NCBI RefSeq assembly: GCF_015865035.1
Contig: NZ_JADZGI010000001.1
Location: 1,922,001-1,986,000, forward strand
DNA length: 64,000 bases
DNA from: Novosphingobium aureum
GTDB lineage: Bacteria; Pseudomonadota; Alphaproteobacteria; Sphingomonadales; Sphingomonadaceae
Direction of reading: 5' to 3'
Under the pieces are notes generated by a model, which saw only the letters and a program-made list of their open reading frames with translations, was not told the DNA's origin and did not search any database. Shown one piece after another: positions 35,362 through 44,027 of this stretch (positions are counted from its first letter, which is position 1; each line of letters starts with the position of its first letter). The translations under genes were made by a program, and so were the position numbers.

Positions 35362-36591
35362 TTACATACCCTTGAGAAGACCGTGCTTTTTCTTCCCGAG
35401 GCTGAGCCTACGGGTTTCGCCGGGGGCAACCGCGATCAGATGGCCGGGATCGTCCATGGCGACGTCGTCGAGACGCACCGCGCCTTCGCCGATCTTGCGC
35501 TTGGCCTCGCCGTTCGAGGCGGTGAAGCCCAGCGCCGTGCAGGCCGCGCCCAGGCGGATGCCTTCGCCGGTAACCTCTATCGTGGGCAGGTCTTCGCCCA
35601 GTCCGCCGCCCGCGAAAGTCTCGCGCGCGGTTGCCTCGGCAGCGCGGGCGGCCTCCTCGCCGCGGCAGAGCCGGGTCGCCTCGTTGGCGAGGATGACCTT
35701 GGCATCGTTGATCGCGCTGCCCTCGAGCGCTTCGAGGCGCGCGATCTCGTCGAGCGGCAGGTCGGTGAACAGGCGCATGAACTTGCCTACGTCGCGGTCG
35801 TCGCAATTACGCCAGAACTGCCAGTAGGCGTAGGCCGGCAGGGCTTCCTCGTTGAGCCAGACCGCGCCCGATACCGACTTGCCCATCTTGGTGCCGTCAG
35901 CCTTGGTGATCAGCGGCGTGGTCAGGCCGAAGACCTCGGTCGAATCCATCCGGCGTGCCAGTTCGACGCCGTTGACGATGTTGCCCCACTGGTCCGAGCC
36001 GCCCATCTGCAGGCGTACGCCCATCTCCTGCGAGAGGTGACGGAAGTCGTAGCCCTGCAGGATCATGTAGTTGAACTCGAGGAAGGTCATCGGCTGCTCG
36101 CGCTCGAGGCGCAGCTTGACCGAATCAAAGCTGAGCATGCGGTTCACGGTGAAGTGCGTGCCCACGCGCTGCAGCATCTCGATGTAGCCGATTTTGCCCA
36201 GCCAGTCGTGGTTGTTGACCATGACCGCATCGGTCGGGCCGTCGCCGAAGGTGAGGAAGCGCTCGAAGGCGGTGCGGATCGAGGCGATGTTGGCCTCGAT
36301 CTGCTCGTCCGAGAGCATCTTGCGCACTTCGTCCTTGCCGGTGGGGTCGCCGATGCGGGTGGTGCCCCCGCCCATCAGCACGACCGGCTTGTGCCCGGCC
36401 TGCTGGAGGCGGCGCAGCAGCATGATCGACACGAGGTTGCCGACATGGAGCGAGGAGGCGGTGGCATCGAAGCCTACATAGGCCGGCACGGTCTGCTTCT
36501 CGGCGAGGGCGTCGAGGCCCCCGGCATCGGTCACCTGGTGGATGTAGCCGCGTTCGTCGAGCAGGCGGAGCAGGGAAGATCTGTAGGTCAT
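35362..36591 (-). CDS. tyrS: tyrosyl-tRNA synthetase
   Basis: TyrS is the class I enzyme that charges tRNA-Tyr. The 409-residue protein starts MTYRSSLLRLLDERGY. It has the HIGH-type motif as SSLHVGNLVS near residue 47, GGGTTRIGDPTGK near 75, GYDFRHLSQEMGVRLQMGGSDQWGN near 175-199 and the KMSKS-type motif as KMGKS near 233. A C-terminal S4-like RNA-binding domain follows. All catalytic elements are present. The frame is open far upstream to 37251, but that part is antisense to the DOMON-like gene. Confidence 0.97.
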   Translation of the reverse strand: MTYRSSLLRLLDERGYIHQVTDAGGLDALAEKQTVPAYVGFDATASSLHVGNLVSIMLLRRLQQAGHKPVVLMGGGTTRIGDPTGKDEVRKMLSDEQIEANIASIRTAFERFLTFGDGPTDAVMVNNHDWLGKIGYIEMLQRVGTHFTVNRMLSFDSVKLRLEREQPMTFLEFNYMILQGYDFRHLSQEMGVRLQMGGSDQWGNIVNGVELARRMDSTEVFGLTTPLITKADGTKMGKSVSGAVWLNEEALPAYAYWQFWRNCDDRDVGKFMRLFTDLPLDEIARLEALEGSAINDAKVILANEATRLCRGEEAARAAEATARETFAGGGLGEDLPTIEVTGEGIRLGAACTALGFTASNGEAKRKIGEGAVRLDDVAMDDPGHLIAVAPGETRRLSLGKKKHGLLKGM

Positions 36592-36762
36592 GGCCCAATC
36601 TGGAAATGGATGCGTCCCATGAGGCGGGGACGGTGCGCCGTTGCGGGCGCGTAGCACGGAGCTTGCGTGAAACAAAGCAAGGAGGCGCGCTTCACCGCAT
36701 GGCTGGGGGTTGAGGCGTGGCGATGGTTGCCACGCCATGATGGCGGCGGCACGCTCGATGGC

Positions 36763-37299
36763 ATGGAAGAGCTTACCCCACACCCTTCGCAGGCCCCCGA
36801 GACGATCCGCTCGGTCAAGGCCCGTATCATCGGCCGCGATGCCCAGTGGCTGCGCGTGCGCTGGAACATCCTCGGGGCGGGCAAGCTCGTCGTCCCGCCG
36901 TTTGCCGGGCGTGGCCGCGCCGACGGGCTGTGGCAGACGACCTGCTTCGAGATGTTCGTGATGCCCGGTGAGGGGCCTGGCTATAGCGAATTCAACCTCT
37001 CGCCTTCCGAGCGCTGGAACGCCTACGACTTCACCGCAAGGCGCGAGGGCATGAGCGAGCGCCCCATGCCGCGCGAGCCCGAATGCACCATGCGCAAGGG
37101 CACCGACATGGCGATCTTCGATGCCGCGATCCCGGCTGCCGGACTCCCCGAAGGCGACTGGCTCTGCGGTTTCACCGCAGTGCTCGAGGAAGAGGGCGGC
37201 ACGCGCAGCTACTGGGCGTTCGCACATGGCGGCGATGCGCCCGACTTTCACGATCCCGCTTGCTTCACTCTCGCGGTTGCGGCACCGAAGCCGGCATGA
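36763..37299 (+). CDS. DOMON-like domain protein
   Basis: This 178-residue protein starts MEELTPHPSQAPETIRSVKA. It has the beta-sandwich pattern of the DOMON-like family common in sphingomonads: RADGLWQTTCFEMFV near residue 55, YSEFNLSPSERWNAYDF near 75 and WLCGFTAVLEE near 130. DOMON folds bind haem or sugars; here the ligand is unknown and no signal peptide is seen. The stop overlaps the namZ-like start by 4 bp (ATGA), so the two are translationally coupled, possibly in peptidoglycan recycling. A longer start at 36667 adds 32 non-conserved residues. Confidence 0.8.
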   Translation: MEELTPHPSQAPETIRSVKARIIGRDAQWLRVRWNILGAGKLVVPPFAGRGRADGLWQTTCFEMFVMPGEGPGYSEFNLSPSERWNAYDFTARREGMSERPMPREPECTMRKGTDMAIFDAAIPAAGLPEGDWLCGFTAVLEEEGGTRSYWAFAHGGDAPDFHDPACFTLAVAAPKPA

Positions 37300-38519
37300 C
37301 TACCGGTATCCAATTCGGCATCGATCGCCTGCTGGCGGACCCTGACCTGCGCAAGCCTCTCGAGGGCAGGCGCGTCGCGCTCGTCGCGCATCCCGCCTCG
37401 GTCACTGCGGACCTGACCCATTCGCTCGACGCGCTGAACGCGGCCGGGGTCAACGTGACCTCCGCCTTCGGTCCGCAGCACGGGCTCAAGGGCGACAAGC
37501 AGGACAACATGGTCGAGACTGCCGACGAGACCGATCCGGTCCACGGCATCCCGGTGTTCAGCCTCTATGGCGAAGTGCGCAGGCCCTCGCAGGCGATGAT
37601 GGATACCGCCGACGTGTTCCTGTTCGACCTGCAGGACCTTGGTTGCCGGATCTACACCTTCGTCACCACGCTGCTCTACATGCTCGAGGCGGCCGCCGCT
37701 TCGGGCAAGAGCGTGTGGGTGCTCGACCGCCCCAATCCCGCTGGACGCCCGATCGAGGGCACCAGCCTCCTGCCCGGGCATGAGAGCTTCGTTGGCGCGG
37801 GGCCGATGCCGATGCGCCACGGGCTGACGCTTGGCGAGATGGGCCACTGGTTCGTGCGCCACTTCGACCTCGACGTAGACTACCGCGTGATCGCGATGGA
37901 AGGCTGGGACCCCGAGACCGGCCCCGGCTTCGGCTGGCCCGAGGATCGCATCTGGATCAATCCCAGCCCGAATGCCGCGAACCTCAACATGGCCCGCGCC
38001 TATGCGGGAACGGTGATGATCGAGGGGGCGACGGTCTCCGAAGGGCGCGGCACCACGCGCCCGCTCGAGGTCCTGTTCGGAGCGCCCGACATCGACGCCG
38101 AGGCCGTTCTGACCCGGATGCGCGAGATCGCGCCCGCGTGGATGGAAGGCGCCGCGCTGCGTCCATGCTTCTTCGAGCCGACCTTCCACAAGCATGCCGG
38201 TACGCTGTGCAGCGCGCTCATGGTCCATGCCGAAGGCGGTTTCTACGATCACGCCTCGTTCAGGCCCTGGCGCCTGCAGGCGCTCGCCTTCAAGGCGATC
38301 CGCGACCTTGCACCCGACTATCCGCTCTGGCGCGACTTTCCCTACGAGTACGAATTCGAGCGCCTTGCGATCGACGTGATCAATGGTGGTCCGGCCCTGC
38401 GTGAATGGGTCGACAACCCCGCCGCGACACCTGCCGATCTCGACGCCCTTGCCGGGGCGGACGAGGCAGCATGGCGCGCTACGACGGCAGACCTGCTGCT
38501 CTACCCGCGCGCCGACTGA
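37296..38519 (+). CDS. DUF1343 family protein, NamZ-like exo-beta-N-acetylmuramidase
   Basis: This 407-residue protein belongs to the DUF1343/NamZ family (glycoside hydrolase 171), which removes MurNAc from the non-reducing end of peptidoglycan fragments. Signatures are VALVAHPASV near residue 29, FGPQHGLKGDKQDNM near 62, DLQDLGCRIYTFVTT near 112, and WVLDRPNPAGRPIEG near 145, with YAGTVMIEGATVSEGRGTTR near 235. The start ATG lies within the stop of the DOMON-like gene. No signal peptide is visible, unlike many secreted members, so a cytoplasmic role in muropeptide recycling is the simpler reading. Confidence 0.88.
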   Translation: MTTGIQFGIDRLLADPDLRKPLEGRRVALVAHPASVTADLTHSLDALNAAGVNVTSAFGPQHGLKGDKQDNMVETADETDPVHGIPVFSLYGEVRRPSQAMMDTADVFLFDLQDLGCRIYTFVTTLLYMLEAAAASGKSVWVLDRPNPAGRPIEGTSLLPGHESFVGAGPMPMRHGLTLGEMGHWFVRHFDLDVDYRVIAMEGWDPETGPGFGWPEDRIWINPSPNAANLNMARAYAGTVMIEGATVSEGRGTTRPLEVLFGAPDIDAEAVLTRMREIAPAWMEGAALRPCFFEPTFHKHAGTLCSALMVHAEGGFYDHASFRPWRLQALAFKAIRDLAPDYPLWRDFPYEYEFERLAIDVINGGPALREWVDNPAATPADLDALAGADEAAWRATTADLLLYPRAD

Positions 38520-38521
38520 GG

Positions 38522-39340
38522 TCAGGCCGCGCCGGCAGGTTCGCCCAGCGCGTGCAGCGGTGCTGTATCGCCGAACAGATACGAAGTCATCGTCAAGGCA
38601 CCATCAAGCGTGTCGTTGAACACGCCAACCTCGTCGCCTTCGAGCTTCGCGCCCAGTGCATAGAGCAGCGGCAGATAGTGCTCGGCGGAGTTGATTGCCT
38701 TGGCCGCAGCCTGGTCGCCAGGGGCGAAGCGGGTGAGCGCGGCGCGGTCGTCGGCAATTACTGCCCGGGTCACGCGCTGCTGGAATTCGCTCGCCCAGTC
38801 GGGGCGGGTGCCGTGGGTCGCGTGGTAGAGCCTGAGGTTGTGCACCACGTTACCGCTGCCCACGATCATCACGCCTTCACGGCGCAGCGGGGCGAGCCTT
38901 GCGGCGAGCTCGAGGTGTGCTTCGGCGCTCAGGGCATGGTTCACGCTCATCGCCACGACCGGGATGTCGGCTTCGGGAAAGAGAGGGCGCAGCACGCCCC
39001 AAACCCCGTGGTCGAAGCCCCAGGAGGCATCGCGTGTCACCGGCAGATCACCGCTCAGGGCATCGATCCGGTCAAGCAGATCGGGCGCACCGGACGCGGG
39101 GTACTGCATATCGTAGAGTTCCTGAGGGAACCCCCGGAAGTCATGGATCGTGCGCGGCCGGGCACCCGACGAGACATGCGTCGCCCCGTTCGTTTCCCAG
39201 TGCGCGGTAACGGTCAGGATCGCCTCGGGGCGCGGCAGCCGGGGGCCGAGCGCTTCGAGGAAGCGACGCTCGGGATTGTCGGTGATCATGGTCATCGGCG
39301 AGCCGTGACCGATGAACAGGGAGGGCATGGTCTGTGTCAT
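38522..39340 (-). CDS. ygiD: class III extradiol dioxygenase, YgiD/4,5-DOPA dioxygenase family
   Basis: This 272-residue protein of the LigB/DODA family starts MTQTMPSLFIGHGSPMTM. Metal-binding histidines are in GHGSPM near residue 11, TAHWETNG near 48 and DHGVWGVL near 113; a conserved SVNHAL segment follows. In E. coli YgiD cleaves 4,5 of L-DOPA; the physiological substrate is unclear in most bacteria. The gene ends 2 bp from the converging namZ-like gene. A start at 39382 adds 14 residues without conservation. Confidence 0.9.
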   Translation of the reverse strand: MTQTMPSLFIGHGSPMTMITDNPERRFLEALGPRLPRPEAILTVTAHWETNGATHVSSGARPRTIHDFRGFPQELYDMQYPASGAPDLLDRIDALSGDLPVTRDASWGFDHGVWGVLRPLFPEADIPVVAMSVNHALSAEAHLELAARLAPLRREGVMIVGSGNVVHNLRLYHATHGTRPDWASEFQQRVTRAVIADDRAALTRFAPGDQAAAKAINSAEHYLPLLYALGAKLEGDEVGVFNDTLDGALTMTSYLFGDTAPLHALGEPAGAA

Positions 39341-39426
39341 GGCCTGCATGATGGGGCCAGAGCGCGCGCGCGACAATCGCACAATCCTGCATAGCGCCTA
39401 TGCGCAAACGCAGGGCCTTGTCGCCT

Positions 39427-40608
39427 TCAGCTCTTCTTGCGCGTGAGAAAACGCATGGCCTCGTCCAGCCCGTCGAGGGTCAGCGGGTACATGGCATCGC
39501 CGACGAGCTCGCGCATCATCTGCGTCGAGCGCGTATAGGCCCAGTGTTCGCGCGGGACAGGGTTGAGCCAGACCGTCGCGGGATAAGTCTGGACCACCCG
39601 CTTGATCCAGGTCTCGCCGCTCTCCTCGTTCATATGCTCGACCGAACCGCCCGGATAGGCGATCTCGTAAGGGCTCATCGCGGCATCGCCGACGAAGATT
39701 ACCTTGTAGTCGTGGCCGTACTTATGGAGGATATCCCAGGTCGGCGTGCGCTGCGACCAGCGGCGGCGGTTGTCCTTCCACACGCCTTCGTAGAGACAGT
39801 TGTGGAAGTAGAAGAACTCCATGTTCTTGAACTCGCCGGTCGCGGCGGAAAACAGGTTTTCGACCAGCTCGACGAAGGGATCCATCGATCCCCCGACGTC
39901 GAGGAAGAGCAGCACTTTGACCGCGTTGTGCCGTTCGGGCCGCATCCGGATGTCGAGCCAGCCCTGTTTCGCGGTCCCGGAGATCGTCTCCTCGAGGTCC
40001 AGCTCCTGCGCCGCGCCTTCGCGCGCAAAGCGGCGCAGGCGGCGCAGCGCGACCTTCATATTGCGCGTGCCCAGTTCGCGGCTGTTGTCGAGATTGGCGA
40101 ACTCGCGCTTCTCCCAGACCTTGATCGCGCGCTTGTGCTGGCTCTTGCCGCCAATGCGCACGCCTTCAGGGTTATAGCCCGAGTGGCCGAACGGTGAGGT
40201 GCCGCCCGTTCCGATCCACTTGTTGCCGCCCGAGTGCTTCTCCTTCTGCTCCTCGAGCCGCTGCTTGAGCGTCTCCATGATCTCGTCCCACGAGCCCAGC
40301 GACTTGACCTGCTCCATCTCCTCCTCGGTGAAGTAGCGCTCGGCAAGGGCGCGCAGCCAGTCCTCGGGCACATCGACGGGCTGCTGTCCGTAATCGGAGA
40401 AGACACCGGCAAAGACCTTCTGGAAGACCTGGTCGAAGCGGTCGAGAAGCCCCTCGTCTTTCACGAAAGTAGCACGCGCGAGGTAATAGAAGGCTTCGGG
40501 CGTCTGCTCGATCACCTCGCGATCGAGAGCCTCGAGCAGGACGAGATGCTCCTTGAGCGAGGCCTGGATGCCCGCCGCACGCAGTTCGTCGATGAAGTTC
40601 AGGAGCAT
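39427..40608 (-). CDS. VWA domain protein, CoxE-like, MoxR partner
   Basis: This 393-residue cytoplasmic protein of the CoxE-like/DUF1175-type VWA group usually acts with a MoxR ATPase in assembling metal cofactors or complexes. The N-terminal half is helical (FIDELRAAGIQASLKEHLVL). The C-terminal VWA domain has LFLDVGGSMDPF near residue 240, where the MIDAS motif DxSxS appears as DVGGS, and VGDAAMSPYE near 315. Its start shares one base with the preceding secreted-protein gene. The MoxR gene is the first of the same operon, three genes upstream. Confidence 0.88.
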   Translation of the reverse strand: MLLNFIDELRAAGIQASLKEHLVLLEALDREVIEQTPEAFYYLARATFVKDEGLLDRFDQVFQKVFAGVFSDYGQQPVDVPEDWLRALAERYFTEEEMEQVKSLGSWDEIMETLKQRLEEQKEKHSGGNKWIGTGGTSPFGHSGYNPEGVRIGGKSQHKRAIKVWEKREFANLDNSRELGTRNMKVALRRLRRFAREGAAQELDLEETISGTAKQGWLDIRMRPERHNAVKVLLFLDVGGSMDPFVELVENLFSAATGEFKNMEFFYFHNCLYEGVWKDNRRRWSQRTPTWDILHKYGHDYKVIFVGDAAMSPYEIAYPGGSVEHMNEESGETWIKRVVQTYPATVWLNPVPREHWAYTRSTQMMRELVGDAMYPLTLDGLDEAMRFLTRKKS

Positions 40609-41708
40609 CAGTCGCTATCTTTCCCGCTTGTCGGCGAGGGGAGGTTTATCGTCGTCTCAGCAGCTCCGCGCGTCGCCGATGAGATCGGCTGGCCCTTGAT
40701 GATCTGGGTCATGACCTGCTTTACCGATGGGAGCCGGGTGAAGCGCGGGTAGGCGTAGGCATGATCCACGGTGCGAACGATCATCTGGTAGGAAGGCGCG
40801 GAAGATTCGTTGACCAGGCCGGACAAGGTTTCCTCGCCCACGCTAGCCGTCATTCCGGCATCGCTGACGGCGACTATGTAGTGCTTGCGCGTGCCCTTCG
40901 AACGATAGACTCCGTAGTCCGCAGTCGAGGCAGGGTCACGGCACCAGTCGGCATCCTTGGCGGGGAGCGCGCCGCTGTCGTAGGTTTCATCCTTTGGAGC
41001 GGCGCCAATAGTCGCGCCAAGGAGCGCGTCCATCATCGTCGGCTTGTAGATCTTCGCTGTTTTCTGTGGGAGCGCGTTGTCGCATGCCTTGATGGCGTAG
41101 GCCTTGGCAGCGCCGATCGGGGCGTGTGGAGCGGAAAAGGCGGTGACGAAGGCTGACAGGCGGGTATCGAGATCAGCAGCCTGTAGACTGTGCGAGGTCA
41201 TGCGCACCGCCAGCAGCCAGTCGGCGAAAGGGTAGATCGCGACGCCGGTAGAGCGCGCGCTCTCCCCCGAAAGAGGCGCAACGGTCCTTATCCCTGCATC
41301 GGGCTGGCCGCTTGGCGGGGTGAAGATCGTCGTATTTGCTGCCGCTGTACCCAGAGTGCCGAGTTTTCCGGAAGCCATCGTTGCAAGGATACGGTCGTGC
41401 CAGACGGAAGCATCGGCGAGGCCGGCGTGGAACAGGTAAACCGTTGCTTCGGTCTGCGTGGCCTCGTCGGAATAGGTCGAGGAAATGTCGAGCTGAGCCT
41501 TGCCGAGATCCTGTATTTCGAGCCGTGCGAAGCCGGCGACTTCGGGCTCGAAGGCGTAGCCCGTCAGGCCGTGGTACCATTCGGCATCGACCGGCGCGAC
41601 GATGGGATCGCACAAGGCCGGGAGAGGCGTTGCCAAGGCAGCCGCTGCACACAAGCTCGCAAGGACGAGCCCTGAGCGCTGCTCTCGATGCTTCTTGCTC
41701 ATGAACAT
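40608..41708 (-). CDS. secreted protein of unknown function
   Basis: This 366-residue protein has a Sec signal peptide (LVLASLCAAAALATPLPALC, cleavage before DPIVAP). The mature part has no domain I recognise. It is moderately hydrophilic with scattered cysteines, for example IKACDNAL near 220 and DADWCRDPAS near 255. The first ATG (41708) has AGAAGG 7 nt upstream; a second at 41702 overlaps the DUF817 stop in an ATGA arrangement. It lies between the DUF817 gene and the VWA gene in a tightly packed operon. Its presence beside a MoxR/VWA pair suggests a periplasmic client or partner, which is inference. Confidence 0.75.
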   Translation of the reverse strand: MFMSKKHREQRSGLVLASLCAAAALATPLPALCDPIVAPVDAEWYHGLTGYAFEPEVAGFARLEIQDLGKAQLDISSTYSDEATQTEATVYLFHAGLADASVWHDRILATMASGKLGTLGTAAANTTIFTPPSGQPDAGIRTVAPLSGESARSTGVAIYPFADWLLAVRMTSHSLQAADLDTRLSAFVTAFSAPHAPIGAAKAYAIKACDNALPQKTAKIYKPTMMDALLGATIGAAPKDETYDSGALPAKDADWCRDPASTADYGVYRSKGTRKHYIVAVSDAGMTASVGEETLSGLVNESSAPSYQMIVRTVDHAYAYPRFTRLPSVKQVMTQIIKGQPISSATRGAAETTINLPSPTSGKDSD

Positions 41709-42595
41709 GACGTTGCCTTCTTTTCCGGGATCGTGACAGCGAAGAGGCGCGGCATCGGGCGGTGAACTACCGCCACGAGCACGAAGGAAATGTACATCAG
41801 GAGGTACCAGGCCCCGAGTTTGCCAAAGTGCACCATTGACCATCCCGCGCGCTGGTCGGGGTAGGTCCAGGCCTGCGCGAAGGTGCCGAGGTTTTCGGCC
41901 AGCCAGATGAACAGGGCGACGAGGAACCAGCCGAGCAGCAGCGGCATCCAGCGATCCTCGCGCCAGACCCGGAACCAGATGCGTGTGCGCGCGAAGACGA
42001 GGGCGAGTGCTGCAAACAGCGCGATACGCACATCGGGCAGCCAGTGATGCGCAAAGAAGTTCACGTAGACCGCGATTGCCAGCACGAGGGTCGCCCAGCG
42101 CGGCGGGTAGGCAGTGAAGCGGAAGTCGAAGATGCGCCAGATACGCGCGATGTAGCTACCGACGGCGGCGTACATGAAGCCGGAAAAGAGCGGGACCGCA
42201 CCGATCCGCAGCACCGCGTCGCCCGGATATTCCCAGGACCCTACCGCCGTCTTGAACAGTTCCATCACCGTGCCAACGAGATGAAACGCGAGGATCACCT
42301 TCGCCTCGTCGAGCGTCTCGAGGCGCAGCGCAAGCATGCCCAGCTGGATCGTGAGCGCGGCAAGGGTCAGGAAATCGTAGCGGGCGAGGGCGGCTCCCTC
42401 GGGATAGAACAAGTGCGTCGCGAGCAGCAGGGCCAGCATGAGGCCGCCGAACAGGCAGGCCCAGCCCTGCTTGAAGCCGAACAGCAGGAACTCGTAGAGC
42501 CATGCCCGCCAGCCCGGGCGCGGAGAGAAGGCTTCCAGCCGGTCCCTGACCGCGGCGAAGCGGGTATGTGCCTGCCCGGTGACGAACGGTTCCAC
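41699..42595 (-). CDS. DUF817 family integral membrane protein
   Basis: This 298-residue polytopic membrane protein has about eight hydrophobic segments. DUF817 features include FLLFGFKQGWACLFGG near residue 35, VMELFKTAVGSWEYPG near 112-127 and LGTFAQAWTYPDQRAGW near 245. DUF817 proteins are widespread and uncharacterised. It begins 5 bp after the GFA gene and overlaps the following secreted-protein gene. A substrate cannot be inferred. Confidence 0.88.
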   Translation of the reverse strand: MEPFVTGQAHTRFAAVRDRLEAFSPRPGWRAWLYEFLLFGFKQGWACLFGGLMLALLLATHLFYPEGAALARYDFLTLAALTIQLGMLALRLETLDEAKVILAFHLVGTVMELFKTAVGSWEYPGDAVLRIGAVPLFSGFMYAAVGSYIARIWRIFDFRFTAYPPRWATLVLAIAVYVNFFAHHWLPDVRIALFAALALVFARTRIWFRVWREDRWMPLLLGWFLVALFIWLAENLGTFAQAWTYPDQRAGWSMVHFGKLGAWYLLMYISFVLVAVVHRPMPRLFAVTIPEKKATSCS

Positions 42596-42600
42596 CGCGC

Positions 42601-43029
42601 TCAGGACTTTGCCGGGCTGGGGGCAGGCTGCGTCGCGCAGGTCTCGATCCCCTCGGGGACTCTGGCCCAGGCGGGAGCCTGATCGAGCCAGATCGCCATG
42701 TCCGGGAAGAGGTCATGGTCACCGTCGAGAAAGCCGAGGCGCACCATCCACGAGCCCTGTCGCGCCGAATTGCGGCCGAAGATCGGGGTGCCGCATTCGG
42801 GACAGAAGCCCTGCTCGACGGTATTGCCGCTGTCTGCCTCGTAGCCGCTCCACTTTACCGCGCCGCGCAGGTCCATGGTGTCGGTGGCGAAGAGGGCATT
42901 GGTCGTGGGCCCACCTGCCGATGCCTTCTGGCACTTGCGACACCAGCACTGGCGCACGGCCATGGGTTCGCTGGCGAATGTCGCGGTGATCGCGCCGCAG
43001 TTGCACGAGCCTTCGTAAGGCGCGGACAT
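42601..43029 (-). CDS. GFA family zinc-binding protein
   Basis: This 142-residue protein has the fold of glutathione-dependent formaldehyde-activating enzyme (GFA/CENP-V). Zinc-binding cysteines are in CNCG (residues 9 and 11), CWCRKC (28, 30 and 33) and CPECGTPIFG near residue 95. True GFA activity has been shown for few members, so the enzymatic label should be taken as a family name. It sits one base after the MoxR gene and 5 bp before DUF817. Confidence 0.9.
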   Translation of the reverse strand: MSAPYEGSCNCGAITATFASEPMAVRQCWCRKCQKASAGGPTTNALFATDTMDLRGAVKWSGYEADSGNTVEQGFCPECGTPIFGRNSARQGSWMVRLGFLDGDHDLFPDMAIWLDQAPAWARVPEGIETCATQPAPSPAKS

Positions 43030-43030
43030 C

Positions 43031-43876
43031 TCAGTTCCCCCTGCGCGCCATGAAGGCGAGGCGTTCGAACAGCATCACGTCCTGTTCGTTCTTGAGCAGT
43101 GCGCCGTGGAGTGGCGGGATCGCCTTGCCCGGCTCGCTGCTCTGCAGGACATCGAGCGGCATGTCCTCGTTCATAAGCAGCTTGAGCCAGTCGAGCAGTT
43201 CGCTGGTCGAAGGCTTCTTCTTGAGCCCGGGGACCTCGCGCAATTCGTAGAAGATCTCCATCGCGCGGCGCACCAGCGTCTTCTGGATGCCGGGGAAGTG
43301 GACATCGATGATCGCTTGCATCGTCTCGCGGTCGGGAAAGGAGATGTAGTGGAAGAAGCAGCGGCGCAGGAAGGCGTCGGGCAGGTCCTTCTCGTTGTTC
43401 GAGGTGATGACGACAATCGGGCGTTCCTTAGCCGCGACGTGTTCGCCGGTCTCGTAGACGTCGAAGGCCATGCGATCGAGTTCGGCGAGCAGGTCGTTGG
43501 GGAACTCGATGTCGGCCTTGTCGATCTCGTCGATCAGCAGGACCGGCAGGCGCTCGGAGGTGAAGGCCTCCCACAGCTTGCCCTTGCGGATGTAGTTGGC
43601 GATGTCGTGGACGCGCTCCTCGCCGAGCTGTCCGTCGCGCAGGCGCGCGACCGCATCGTACTCGTAGAGGCCCTGGTGCGCCTTGGTCGTCGACTTGACG
43701 TTCCAGGTGATCAATGGCGCATCGAGTGCGGCTGCGATCTGTTCGGCCAGCACGGTCTTGCCCGTGCCCGGCTCGCCCTTGACCAGCAACGGACGGCGCA
43801 GGAGCACGGCGGCATTGACCGCGACCTTGAGATCGTCGGTAGCGACATAGTCGCGGGTCCCTTCGAAGCGCTGCAT
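43031..43876 (-). CDS. MoxR family AAA+ ATPase
   Basis: MoxR ATPases act as chaperones that mature metal-containing enzymes with a VWA partner. The 281-residue protein has Walker A GEPGTGKT at residues 34-41, Walker B LLIDEIDKAD near 115, sensor 1 ITSNNEKDLPDAFLRRCFF near 152-170 and a C-terminal lid. It is the first gene of the minus-strand operon MoxR-GFA-DUF817-secreted protein-VWA. The start MQRFEGTRDY is standard. The 150 bp to the divergent GT87 gene must hold both promoters. Confidence 0.93.
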   Translation of the reverse strand: MQRFEGTRDYVATDDLKVAVNAAVLLRRPLLVKGEPGTGKTVLAEQIAAALDAPLITWNVKSTTKAHQGLYEYDAVARLRDGQLGEERVHDIANYIRKGKLWEAFTSERLPVLLIDEIDKADIEFPNDLLAELDRMAFDVYETGEHVAAKERPIVVITSNNEKDLPDAFLRRCFFHYISFPDRETMQAIIDVHFPGIQKTLVRRAMEIFYELREVPGLKKKPSTSELLDWLKLLMNEDMPLDVLQSSEPGKAIPPLHGALLKNEQDVMLFERLAFMARRGN

Positions 43877-44027
43877 GGGCCTTGTCTTTCCTCTCGATTG
43901 CTTCGGCCCGCGCCGGCCGAGGCGGCGGCGTAGCCATTTGAGGACAAGCTAGGTTTTGCGCCGCAGCATGGCAAGTGATGCGTGGCGGTGATGGACTTCG
44001 CCGCCGATGCGATGCAAGCAGGAGGAC

